Assembly: GCA_030248225.1 (NCBI GenBank)
Contig: JASANE010003464.1
Span: 1-64,000, forward strand
From: Trileptium ribeirensis
Lineage: Eukaryota > Nematoda > Enoplea > Enoplida > Thoracostomopsidae
DNA: 64,000 nt
Direction: 5' to 3'
Shown: positions 12,801-24,242 of the stretch, in pieces
Layout of the letters: each line of letters begins with the position of its first letter
Position numbering within the stretch: the first letter of the stretch is position 1
Translations under genes and position numbers: made by a program
The notes under the pieces: generated by a model
The model's database searches: none
What the model was told of the DNA's origin: nothing
The model's input: only the letters and a program-made list of their open reading frames with translations

Positions 12801-15146
12801 AAACCCAATGAAAACCACACGCGACTCTAAACTGAACGAACACCAGCGGAAAAGGTAAGAACTATTCGTTGTGAATCATAGAGAACTAATCGTCCTATTC
12901 AGTGTACCGAAAAATAAAATATACACCATGCTTGATGGCCGGAACGTGACACATAACCGAACAAATGAAGATAGACTACAATTCTGGAAATCAATTCGTT
13001 AACAGTAAACCCTTGAAACCCTTTCAAAAATATAATATGGTCCAGTCGGATTCTAAATACTACATCCGTATATAGCAGATTTAAAACACAGAACACTCGT
13101 TTAAATTCAAAAATACATTAATAATATGACGAAATTTGATAACTTTTGATTTCTAGAAAAAGATTATCACCCATATTCATACCCAGGAAGATGTCCCACA
13201 AAAGGGATTGTTCAGTAAAGTTGTAAATTTCGATGATTGTAGTCAGCGTACTAAAAACATATATATGGACCGCTCTTGGTACCTAGCCGCAATACACAAC
13301 GCAATAACCGAAGACAACTATATTCTGAAAATCATGTTCAGCGACCCTAAACCCAATGAAAACCAGCCAAAAGGCAAGACCTATCTGTGGTGGATGTAGA
13401 TAACTTAGATGTCTTATAGATGTCTTAACTAATCGTCGTATTCACCGCTCCGAAAAATAAAATATACACATGCTTGAAGGCCTGCACGTGACACATAACT
13501 TAACAAACGAAGATAGACTACAATTCTCGAAATCAAGTTCGTCGACCATAAAACCCTTGAAACCCTTTCAAAAGGTAAATATGGTCCAGTCGGATTCTAA
13601 ATACTACAACCGTATATAGCAGATTTAAAACACAAAACACTCGTTTAAATTCAAAAATACATTAATAATATGACGAAATTTGATAAATTTTGATTTCTAG
13701 AAAAGATTATCATCCATATTCAGGCCCAGACAGATGTCCCACAAAAGTGATTGTTCAGCAAAGTTGTATATTTCTATAATTGTAGTCAGAGTACTAAATA
13801 CATATATATGAACCGTTCTTGGTACCTAGCCGCAATACATAACGCAATAACAGAAGACAGACTATATTCTGAAAATCGTGTTCAGCGACCCTAAACCCAA
13901 TGAAAACCAGTCAAAAGGGCAAGAACTATTTGTGGTGGATGTAGATAACTTAGATGTCTTATAGATGTCTTAATTACTCGTCGTATTCACCGCTCGGAAA
14001 AATAAAATATACACCATGCTTGATGGCCTGAACGTGACACATAACTTAACAAACAAAGATAGACTACAATTCTCGAAATCAAGTTCGTCGACCATAAAGC
14101 CCTTGAAACACTTTCAAAAGGTAAATATGGTAGTCGGATTCTAAATACCACAACCGTATATAGCGGATTTGTAACGCAAAACACTCCTTTGAATTCATAC
14201 AGATATTAATAACATTACGAAATTTAAGAAATTTTGATTTCTAGAAAAAGATTATCGTACCATATTCAGGCCGAGTAAGATGTCCCACAAAAGGGATTGT
14301 TCAGCAAAGTTGCATAGTTCGAGGATTGTAGTCAGCGTACTGTGGACTATTCTTGATGCCTAGCACGCAATGCATGACGCAATAACCGAAGACAGACTAT
14401 ATATAATCTGGAAATCGTGTTCAGCGACCCTAAACCCAATGAAATCCAGCCGAAAAGGCAAGAACTATTCGTGGTGGATGTAGATAACTAATCGTCGTAT
14501 TCAACATGTCGAAAAATAAAATATACACCATGCCTGGTGGCCTGCACGGGACACATAACCTAACAAATGAAAATAGACTACAATTCTTGAAATCATGTTC
14601 GTTGACAGTAAAACCCTTGAAACCCTTTCCAAAGATATAATATGGTCCAGTCGGATTCTAAATACCACAACCGTATATAGCGGATTTGTAACGCAAAACA
14701 CTCCTTTGAAATCATAAACACATTAATAACATGACGAAATTTATATATTTTGATTTCTAGAAAAAGATTATCGTACCATATTCAGGCCCAGGAAGATGTT
14801 CCACAAAAGGGATTGTACAGCAAAGTTGCATATTTCGAGGATTGTAGTCAGCGTACTAAAAACATATATGGGCCATTCTTGATACCTAGCACGCAATACA
14901 TAACGCAATAACTGAAGACAAACTATATTCTGGAAATTGTGTTCAGCGTCCCTAAACCCATTGAAAACCAGCGGAAAAATCATAAGCTATTCGTGGTGGA
15001 TTGTAGGTAACTAATAGTCGTGTTCAGCATGGCGAAAAAATATACACCATGCTTGATGGCTTGCACGTGACACAATTCACAAATACATTAATAACATGAC
15101 GAAATATAGAAATTTTGAAATATAGAAAAAGTTTATCGTACCATAT
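6848..15146. repeat. Satellite array, ~546-bp unit, about 15 copies
   Basis: A landmark (AAATAAAATATACA and variants) recurs near 6906, 7459, 8002, 8551, 9096, 9642, 10186, 10736, 11282, 11828, 12380, 12912, 13456, 14003, 14513 and 15035, giving a period of about 546 bp (range about 510-553). Units share AAGAACTATTCGTGGTGAA, GCAATAACCGAAGACA and GATTTCTAGAAAAAGATTAT. They differ by substitutions and small indels, so this is an aged array. Short frames on both strands recur by periodicity and carry stops, so it is not coding. Units near 7.93, 9.57, 13.4 and 13.95 kb carry an extra ~25-bp duplication around TTAGATGTCTTATAGATGTC. The array stops abruptly at dispersed repeat copy B. Confidence 0.97.
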
Positions 15147-15850
15147 GTGACAAGGTACCATCACGTCCATCTATTCAATAATCCGATTCTCTAGCTAGCT
15201 CAGAGGTCCGCCCGAATCCGATGTGTCAACCTTACTAACATATGTATGTATCATGTTTTCTACGAGCGTTTTTAATACGACGTGATCTGATTGTTTACTT
15301 CTGTGCGTATAGAGTAGTGTTAAGTTGTTTACGATATGTGCAATTGTCTCATTTCAGGCGGTTTCGATACACGCACCGTTGCAATATGCAATATGACTAA
15401 ATAATAGTAACTATATTATGTGTGATGTTTGAATCGTATGTTTCAATCGAATTAGTGTTCGTATATTCCTTCTTATGCGCGTTGTATACTGACGATGTAT
15501 GTACAATATGACTTAAGCTGTGTTCTATATTTTTGACATGTATTGGAATAGATGAGATGCTAGTATTAAGTGGAGGAAAATGGGTAGGGGGATGACCTAT
15601 GTATTTATGAGTTTTGATACAACTATATTTCGAGCGCAGTCTAGATTATCCAAAGTGAATTTGGTACCTTTTGATCCAGTAGTTAAGAAATTAGGGTGCA
15701 TCTCCCATGTTGGCCTACAGATTCCGAATAATTAAATTGTAAAAATTATAAAATTTTAGGAGTGTGTCTAAGACCCTGGAAGTAGTTAAAATTAAGAGAG
15801 TTTTGAAGAATATTCTGTGTGTTATGGCCTGTTGTATTCTCTTTTATACG
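15145..15850. repeat. Dispersed repeat, copy B
   Basis: Second copy of 947-1611, same orientation. Similarity ends sharply at about 15848-15850, where GTAACAACCGG begins. This abrupt break suggests that the following GC-richer block was inserted into this repeat copy. Confidence 0.85.
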
Positions 15851-18800
15851 TAACAACCGGTGACGCAGCTGCATGGCGCAACTTCCTAACACCATGCCCA
15901 TACGACCCCGGCTATTGTAACCTCAAGGGTGGACCGTGAATACAAAATTTTGAACCTTTTCTTGGGCAGACCCAAGAAGCTACGCAGCTTAGCAGGCCGC
16001 AGGCGCGCTTCACGGGGTGTGTTCGGACCCCGCCCGAAGGGTTGCGCACGTGTCTAGTATGAGGTATGATTTCTGAGGTCCCCCATGGAGGCTAGCATCG
16101 ACACCTGCTCGCAGGTCATGGAGCTTAGCCGCTATTCCCTATCTTAGACTCATCGGAAGTTGCTTAGTTCTATTTTGTCGAGATAAATGTTGGAATAGAA
16201 CGTGAAAGTTTCCCTAGTAATTTGGAGCTCAAGCTGATTGACCTAGTTGAGATCGCGGCATGCTCCGTGTTAGAGCATTGTCCTATGTGGCCCCCACAGG
16301 GTTCCGACAGGCCCTGAGAGTTTAATCAATGGCGTGGCCCGTTTCCTCACTGAATTCTATGCTAGCGTACTGGTACCTTGACCAGTGGAAATTTATCTTA
16401 TTAAAATCGAGAGCGTTCCTAACAAACTTTGAGTCACTATCGTGAACGGGTCAAATTTTGGTAACGTTTTCTAGTTGTTTTACTGCCTAGATCCGGTAAA
16501 ACACAAATAGATAAGTCAGAAGGCCATGCGCGCCATTGCTTGCGGCATTCTCGCACAAAAGCCATGGCGAGCAGTGCCTGCTCGTCCGTGCGGACAAACC
16601 ACAGAAAAGCAAAAATTCCTAACGTCTCGGTATCGAATAAGACTGTAGTCGGTGTGTCTAGATACAACGTTTATTTACAAAGATCAACTTCTATCAAAGG
16701 GACGAGTGTTCGTAAACTACAACAGAGCGGGACGAGTAAAACGCTTCAGGTAAGCCTAGTGGTATCTCGCTATGATTGCTGCGGTTTACTACAATGTGGT
16801 GGCGCGGGTCGTTAAAAGAACTGGGGAGGAGCGTACAGATATTCGCCGAGTTGCGAACTAGGGGTGGTTATCCCTGCTTCGACTCAATGATAGCGAACTA
16901 CTCAGCTATGCAGCGCACTAAGTAGGGGCCCTAGAGTGCTTTAGAAATCGCTCCTCAATGCGAATCGCGCTGGGCGATGAATGCTCAAACAGGCGGAGGA
17001 AAAACGGTCATCACAACTGACTACGCGAGCTCGATAACACGGTTCAAACGTTACGTAGGGCGATACCGACTCTAATTGGTGACACGGAGTGCCTGGAAAT
17101 TTGTCCTCAAGACGTACTCATATTTGCGCATATGCCTGTAGCCGCTCTATAGCGCTTGACATCTTTACCTACCTAGTAGTACGACCGACCGAACGAGGAA
17201 GTCCAGGAGCAAAGGAAGGGGGAAAATGAAACAGTTCCCTTAATTTAGGCCGACGGAACGCGGTCGGGGTACGGCAGGGCATGATGCGTCCTTATAAGCA
17301 ACTTGCGAGACAGTCATCCAGCCGATGGATTTCTCTTCGAATTTGATATCGGGTTTTAGAGGGTGAGGCGAGTCCTTTTAGACGGACCGCACCTATCCGG
17401 AGGCTAAGTCAGCCTCATTTCCTACCTATCGGGGTCGTTTGTACTACTCGGGCCCTGGGCGATTGGCCCGGGACGCATTTGCGTCCTTTGTTTCTTTCTT
17501 TGGTTGTTGGTCTTTTGCCTCTCTCTAACGGCACCTTTTCCTATTTCACTGCAATGTTGCAGTGTCTCAACTGCATTGTACTGCAGTTGAGTTATTATCG
17601 ACTCAATAATAAAAGTCGATGTGTTCCTATGGATGAATGGTTAAGACATATAAAAACTGCAGCGGACTTAAATTCTCTGTGCAGGATCAACTTACGAAAG
17701 GGGAAAATATGACTGGCTGACATTGAGACTATAGAAAAGTGAAGCTGGGCATACATAGTACATAGCCTAACGGGCAAACCGAGCTAAAATCAAAAAAGAG
17801 CTAAACTCAGCGATCAACTCGCTCCAAAAAAAGGTTTTGCACTCGCCCGGTTTGGGGCCAAAACGGCCTGGGCGAGGAGGTAAGTTTTCTTTGTTTTTAG
17901 AAAGTCCTAAAATTTTGTTTGAAGGCGGGGACACGATGTGTTTCTCCCGCAAAGGCTGTTCCTAGGGATTGCTCAGGGGCGAGCCTTAGTTCTAGTCCGT
18001 TTAGACAATGGTCTCGAGAGAAGACCATTGCGTAGTGCTATGGTGAACACTGGTAAATTTAATCGTTTTAGTCACCTAGTTATTTGGAGTCGGAACTGGC
18101 GTATCACAATTAAACAATGCACCATCGTCACAGATCGAAGTCGGCGGATTTTTGCTCAGCTGGGGGTTGCACCTCCAGCTCATCTTCAACAAGCCTGGGG
18201 TCCAGAGGGCCATCTACCGTTGATTCGGTCAGTCGTCACAATGAAACTTGTACCTAGGTAAGGTATCAGCTAAATGTGTGGAAACGCCTTACGGTTAGTG
18301 TCAAACAATCAAACTGAGACAATACTTAAGCATCATTCAGCGTAAGTAGCAAACACCTTAAGTTCAAGTGATAATACTTAGAATTTGATCTGTCTTTTAT
18401 ATTCCCAAATTTTCTTAACTCAAGAACAAAATAAAATTTTAAGGGTTTCCTAAAACCCGACGGAGGCTATTCCTCCATCCCTAATCTGCATTTCTGTCCA
18501 AGCCCAAACACGGCATGGGCGTTGAACAATCCACTAAGCTGTAAATTTGTAAACCGTGAGCATAAAAGTAAAACGAGTCCCTACCGGTTCAACTTCTAAA
18601 CGTCGGAAAAAAAATTTTTTTCGTGGTCTGCTCAGCAAAATTCAACGATCCTACCTCAAGAATTGAGAGTCATGTAAAGCGTGGACCCGAAGGGTCCAGT
18701 TCGTTTTGTCCTACCTAAGACCACGGGAAATCAGACTGACTTCGACTTGGCTGACTGGTTTTCCTCTGGCTCGGCACCTACATGCCCTAAGTCACTTTGC

Positions 18801-20103
18801 TCTCTCACCTCAGAATTCGATCCTAAATATTTATTCTAGTTGGGGGCTGTGTGTAGCATTTCGTCGGGGAACCGCGGGTTGAACTAAAAAGGAATGAGTC
18901 TGTTTGTACAAAGGGGACACGCTACATTCACTGGGCACTTATACGAACGGCCTGTTACAGTTCGCACAGCAGGGAAATTAGACCCCTGCACACGCCGATC
19001 CTTTCTCATACTTACAGCTGTCGATCCTTGGGGCAGCACCAACTGAACCCCCTTCGCGAGGTGTATACCTGCGCAGAAATCTTTCACGATCGATCCCATG
19101 ACGAAGCGAAAAGCGAAGAAACGAAAAGCCACCGAGCAAGTGAAAACAACGAACAATTAACATGTAAAATCCTGCGTCGGAGCCGGTCAGTAGAGTCGAC
19201 CGAACTCCGCGCTGCCGAAGTCAAACTGATTCCAAGATTCGACGCGTTGGTCGTAACCTCGAAATTTTCGCCTGTAGTTAAGGATGGCGATTTTGTCGCC
19301 GTCCAATCGTCGTTGGTCGGGCAACGCCCATTTTTCTTGGGTTTTAGTTCAGTGTCCAATTGGGGACACTTCCGGAAATTTAAATCTTGACGGTTACCGT
19401 AAACCGTCGATGTCCTTAAAGACAGTCGGCTTCAATTAAATTTGCCGACTTTAAGTTTGAATCTTCCGAGTACTCGGAAGTTGACCATCTGTGATTTTTG
19501 TCCAAATTTTCCCAAGAAAAGCAAATTTTGAAGTCCCAATTTCCCGTCCTCATCGCCGGATATCCAGCGAAATCGGATCCTAAACTCACAAAATTTAAAC
19601 TGTTTCCGGTCCTAGCTTAACTTAAACTATTGCAAATACTTTTGGGTCACGCAATTTCCTTCTTCAGCCCCAATTAGCGTGACAATCTGCTCATAATTTG
19701 ACTGTTTGCTCTTCCCAGTCCATCCCGAGTCGGCAAACATCAACTTGGCCTTTGTGATTTTCGACTTGCCGCCCTCTTAATTAAGCTAAATTGAATTTAG
19801 AAGGTGACCCTAACTCGCGAGCACACCTTAGAACGTCATGAGAAATCAAGCTAATTTCCAATTTTCATGTGAGTATATATGTTTTAAAGTAGCGCCGGGG
19901 GGAGGGGACCGACGGCGGGGACATGCCCGTCTCAAGGCCATAGACGGGACGAATTCTCACGTACTCCAAATTTGTCAGGCGCCCTGTTCTAGGGCCCCTA
20001 GAGTCCGCGGGAGGGCCCTAAAGTCGCCCCCCGTTCGTCCTAGTCGTTCGCATGTCGTCCGTCCGTAAAACTCTGAAATTTAACGTCTTTTAGTACGTGG
20101 TGT

Positions 20104-20232
20104 CCTCGTCCGTCCGTTTTTTCTGTGTTCTCATATACATATATATATATGATACTTACATATTAATGTAATATATATAGACATATAAATCTACACACAA
20201 AAACACACATATACAAATACACACAATGTATA
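20104..20232. repeat. TA/CA-rich simple sequence
   Basis: Alternating AT and AC tracts (ATATATATAT around 20140, CACACAAAAACACACA near 20195-20215) sit inside the hairpin-dense block. The long minus-strand frame covering 20191-20655 runs through this tract and has no domain. Confidence 0.7.
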
Positions 20233-21774
20233 CACACTAGACATAGTGGCGTCCTGAGCGACAGAAAGGTCGCTCAGGATAAATACATACTCATAGCACG
20301 CCAAAAACAACAACAACATCAACAACGACAGAGCGACCAAGCAAACCGACCGGAAATGTCGGTTAGAGAGAGAGAACGAGGACAAAAGCGAAAGGACAAC
20401 GAGGACACGAAGAGGGCGTGGGAAGGGGAGCGGGACAAGGGGAATCCGGGAGGATTTTCGAGGGGCTGGGATCAGATTCGGTCCCAGGACGGAAAATCGG
20501 GTCGATTGATACCAAACACGAGGTGGGTAGACGTAGTGACGGGTCGGGACCCATTCATGGGTTCCGATGTGTATTAGTATGGGGAGCTTTAGCGGGCTCT
20601 CCTGCGTTAACGGTTGGGCGGAGCGACGCCCGCCGGGTATCCTTGGACTCACCATCTAACGGCGATTTAAATGATGGGTGATATCGCAACTGGGGCGGCA
20701 GGAGTAAAAACGGTACTAAAATCGCGGCGATTAGAGAGAGTCGTGGCTACGATAGGGGCGCCTTTGTTGGTTGTCCCGGGTTAACGGCGCGGCGGACGGA
20801 GACCCGCCGGGTATTTTTGGAGATGTATCATCGAGGCGAAGCCAATGAGGGGCGATTCGCCCATTTTATGAGTTGAGTAAAAAATCTCGATTCATCGGTG
20901 CCCATCAGCGGTTAACAACAGCTTCATAGGCATCTTTGCGGGGCTACCGCAGGTCAGAAGGAACTCGGACAAAGGCTCGACGCCTATCGTTGGATTCAAC
21001 TATCCACGACGAACAAAACGAGGGGTTGCATGCGCCGGTTCTGACGCGGGGTAGGGCAACGAGGATGTCGGAAAGTGGGGTTTTGTATTAGTTGCATACT
21101 GCAGTAGGATACAGAAACAAGGCGGTTTTGTCTAAAAGTTGTCCACAGGACACACACATAAATAGATACATGTACATATTTTATATATGATATGTCCTAA
21201 CTACATGGAAAGTGATAGTCCGGGTTCCACGTTGACAATCCTACCTAGCGTAAGTAGCGATTGTCTCTACGTATTACAGGCGAATTTTCGGCGTTGTCCA
21301 GGGCGTCTTTGGATGTCCGATCATAACTCCCAAAGTGTCCTACCAACCTGCTCTGGTTATTTTTCGGATCCGGGTACCGTAGACGGTGGCGGGCCTTCGA
21401 ATTAACCCGGCATCCGTCGTCCCTTATACTTACAAAGGGCTACCAAAAGTGTGATTTCCGCTTATTTCGGCTTGTTGTTTTCCGTGACCATTACGTAGTA
21501 TATTACCAAAACCAAGTAAATTTAATATTTTTTGATCTCAGCCTTAACAAACGTGTTCTCTTGAACGTGCAGCCAGGGGCCTCCTATTCCCGGACGGTCG
21601 TAGCCGTCAAAATTTCAACGCGCAGCAGCGACTGGTTGTGGTTTTCAGCGTGATGCCTACTTTCTGTCGGTGTGGAGCGTCGTGTCCATTATCCTAAATC
21701 AGCTTGATCAACCTGATTTCGTTATTTCGTTCAGCGTACCTCACACAACACTCGTCCCGATGATCAATTTCGGC

Positions 21775-22182
21775 AATTAATACAAACGGTATACGACATT
21801 TTTGCACAAACGGTATACGATTTTTATACGGAACGGTATACGATATTTTTATACGAATCGGTATACGATATTTTCATACAAACGGTATACGACACTTTGA
21901 TGCAAAACGGTATACGATATTTTTATACAAACGGTATACGACCTTTTTACACAAGAACGGTTTATGACATTTTTATACAAACGGTATACGATATTTTTAT
22001 ACAAAACGGCATACGATATTTTTATACAAGAACGGTAGACGACATTTTTATACAAACGGTATACGATAATTTTATACAAACGGTATACGATATTTTTTAT
22101 ACAAGCGGTATACGATATTTTTATACAAGCGGTATACGATATTTTATACAAAACAGTTTATGACATTTTTTTCATACAAATA
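21775..22182. repeat. Minisatellite, ~24-25-bp unit with GTATAC core
   Basis: About 16-17 head-to-tail copies of a unit of the form ACGGTATACGAT followed by ATTTTTATACAA, with substitutions (for example GGTAGACG, GGTTTATG, GGCATACG). The palindrome GTATAC occurs in most units. The unit length near a multiple of three makes long repetitive frames on both strands; these are not genes. It lies about 80 bp inside the putative LTR end of the minus-strand element. Confidence 0.95.
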
Positions 22183-22265
22183 GCCATGTGCCAACGCTTC
22201 CCGCTACGATTTTGAGTACGAAGATCCTGACATGCTCGTGACAGGGCCGAAGCGGCCCTGTTACA

Positions 22266-22925
22266 TCTCTTATATTTTTAAATAGAAATTTTCGGACTTA
22301 GTATTACGAGTTGCGGAGTAAAATTTCTCTGAGACCGATTTGCTAAGGTAGCCTACAACGAGGTCTCGTAACTTAAGACCTCTCTAAAATTTTAGTTCAG
22401 CCAAGTTGCGACCGTACGCGACGGCGCGGCACGTTCAGGGGTAGAGACTAACCTTGTGGTATGGAGTGATATCTCTACGAGCGTTTGGGCTGGTTGTGCT
22501 AAATGGTTAGTCTTTTGTTCGCTATTAAATTTATTTGTCCTAACCCTCGTTTGACGAATCCCGAGAATTTCGAACCCAGTCCTCCTCCTATATTTTGAGG
22601 GGAAAAATGACTTTTTACCTGGGTTTGGGAGGTTTATTTGGATGCTTTCGTGGCTAAAAATCCCCTCCTGCTATAGCATCGACACATGGCAATATAACGG
22701 CATGAATGGCTATTCACGTCTTCTTGTAATAAGTATGCACAGTGTAATCCTGGGTTTATAGTCCGTGTATTATTGTCCCGCACTTATTTCCCTTTCTTAA
22801 GAACTCGTTTCTCATGCCGAGATTTGTCCTTCCACCCATTGGCTGAGGAAGCCAACATCTGGCTCCGTGATCTGAGGTTCCGCGGGTAGGTTGTCGCTGG
22901 GACCCGTTTCCCAAGCGTCGTTTTC
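22266..22925 (-). other. Putative 3' untranslated region of the NADAR element
   Basis: About 660 bp between the stop of the NADAR ORF and the LTR-like start at 22265, reading leftward. No coding signal. AATAAA occurs on the minus strand near 22530 and 22635, and a short purine run (AAGAGA) lies directly before TGTAACAGGG, where a polypurine tract would be. These assignments rest on position only. Confidence 0.4.
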
Positions 22926-23933
22926 TCACAGTTCAGGCGGGTATTGGAGCATCGTTGTTTTTCGTGCCTTATCCGGAAATTGGCGTTTAATGTTTTGAAA
23001 TAGTTGGGTGAATTCCTTAGTCCATACGCTTACATCGTCCTGTCCAACGTCCCATGCTGGTGGTGGTGGTGCAATAATGGCTCGGGCGCCATCGTTTAGG
23101 AGGTAGTCAAATGAACAAATGTGCCGGCGCACACGGCGCATAACTTTGCTTGGTGTGTCCAAGAGACGACCTTCGTATGGCTTAGATCGAAGGGCGTCCC
23201 TATATCCGCCAAGTATTATGATAGTCTTGGTCTGAGACATCGCAATGCACGTCGCCAACCGGATCAGGAACTGCATAGTGGCTTCAGGCCAAGCGATGGC
23301 AAACCATCCCTTCGAAGTGGCCATTTTTACCAGCGGTGCGGCCCGGTTGTCGCCCAGAATAAGGACTTTGGGCCAGTTGGCAATTCCGTGACGGATGAAG
23401 GTCCGTATATCTTCCAAAAGGCGGCCCATGACGTTGTGACATGGCCGTGGACGTCGGCCAAAGGCGACGTCTTCCGGTCGAAGACCGATTCCCCAAAAAG
23501 AATCTGAGCGGTTCGCCTCAAGCAATTGAGCATGGCCGGTGGCGAGTAGGACGTTTTGGAATTTTGGTATTTTGAACTTTTCGAGGAGCACCTTTCTCAT
23601 GAGGTGCGGTAGGGCAGGGCGAAGGCGCTCCGTTGTTTCGGGATCGAGGAATTTTGCTTTGTTTCTCCGTGAAATAGCTTTAATGTCTCGAGCTCCCATT
23701 TTGAGGTCGGAGATATCTTGTCTGGCTTGATCCTCGTCGAATAAATAGGTGACGAGGAGCTGATAGCCTTGATCCGTTGAGGAGTATTCGATTGGGTATT
23801 GTTCTATAGTTCGACCCAACGGAGCCATGTTTGATAAATCTGGCCAACGAGTGCCTTTTGAAAGAAACGTTTCGATAGGAGCGGCGTAGTTGATAGTGTA
23901 AAATGGCACACGCGGCTGCGGGTTTTGTTCCAT
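22926..23933 (-). CDS. NADAR domain plus SGNH-like domain, last segment of gypsy-type element
   Basis: Open frame of 335 residues from an ATG in good context (AAAATGG); the frame is actually open from the stop at 24063-24065. Residues ~30-180 match the NADAR/YbiA (DUF1768) family: LSNMAPLG at 33-40, the EHYYQ-type helix as SSTDQGYQ at 51-58, LLATGHAQLLEAN at 128-140, the signature SFWGIG at 145-150 and NVMGRLLEDIR at 167-177. NADAR enzymes cleave N-glycosidic bonds in riboflavin intermediates or remove ADP-ribose from guanine in DNA. Residues ~188-335 look like a flavodoxin-like/SGNH hydrolase fold: VLILGDN at 190-196 where GDS is expected, IIILGGYRD at 238-246 like the GGND block, and an APPPPAWD stretch at 288-295. 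The nucleophile Ser appears to be Asn, so esterase activity is doubtful. It is in frame with the upstream proline-rich segment, interrupted by two TAG codons, so it was probably the C-terminus of one large protein. Confidence 0.85.
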   Translation of the reverse strand: MEQNPQPRVPFYTINYAAPIETFLSKGTRWPDLSNMAPLGRTIEQYPIEYSSTDQGYQLLVTYLFDEDQARQDISDLKMGARDIKAISRRNKAKFLDPETTERLRPALPHLMRKVLLEKFKIPKFQNVLLATGHAQLLEANRSDSFWGIGLRPEDVAFGRRPRPCHNVMGRLLEDIRTFIRHGIANWPKVLILGDNRAAPLVKMATSKGWFAIAWPEATMQFLIRLATCIAMSQTKTIIILGGYRDALRSKPYEGRLLDTPSKVMRRVRRHICSFDYLLNDGARAIIAPPPPAWDVGQDDVSVWTKEFTQLFQNIKRQFPDKARKTTMLQYPPEL

Positions 23934-24242
23934 TTTGTTGAATTTCGGTCGATGTTTCCTGCAATAATATTCATCGCCATTAGCGGCGGTTCTTGAAGGT
24001 CGTTTGGTGCGGGAGCTCGAGTTCTTGGGAGCGATGTGTTGGGCTGGCGTTCGCGCTACAATCTACAATCGTCTTACCCGAGGTGGTTGTCTTGGAGGTC
24101 GGACCACTTCCAGTCCAATGTCTTCAGGTCGTGGTTGTCGTCGTCCGTCATTCTCGTCCGGTTCCAAATCAGAGTGTGCGGCTAACATGTCTTCAATATC
24201 CTGGTCGTCAAATATGTCCCTAAAAGGTTCGAACAGGTCGTC

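Larger units (their letters stand above)
15851..22265 (-). repeat. GC-richer hairpin-dense non-coding block, probable 3' LTR/tail of the NADAR element
   Basis: No recognisable protein. The block is crowded with perfect short inverted repeats: 15961-15976, 15977-15990, 16103-16116, 16260-16278, 16369-16386, 16568-16584, 17471-17486, 17566-17591, 18008-18030, 18158-18180, 18682-18698, 19351-19370, 19389-19408, 19424-19450, 19463-19480, 19926-19948, 20252-20279 and 22241-22261. The one at 20252 has an 11-bp stem (TCCTGAGCGAC). The minus strand at 22265 starts TGTAACAGGG, an LTR-like start just downstream of the element's last ORF, and the left edge breaks repeat copy B. If it is all one LTR it would be about 6.4 kb, giant but with precedent among giant Metaviridae. 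It could equally be LTR plus other inserted DNA, because no second copy is available. Confidence 0.5.

Noticed and set aside
6893..14983. Recurrent 60-130-codon frames on both strands suggesting a multigene family
   Set aside because: They repeat with the satellite period, are broken at different places in each unit and carry no domain.
15851..19800. Possibility that the hairpin-rich GC block is rDNA
   Set aside because: I compared it with conserved 18S and 28S segments from memory in both orientations and found no matching stretch; a short resemblance near 18655-18680 does not continue.
20191..20655. 154-codon minus-strand frame with a hydrophobic segment
   Set aside because: It crosses simple AT/AC repeats and a hairpin, has no domain and overlaps other random frames in a GC-richer block.
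21849..22163. Repetitive Tyr/Ile-rich frames that look like a repeat protein
   Set aside because: The ~24-bp minisatellite unit length is near a multiple of three; the frames are by-products.
21775..22182. CRISPR-like array
   Set aside because: Units abut without unique spacers and the context is eukaryotic; it is a minisatellite.
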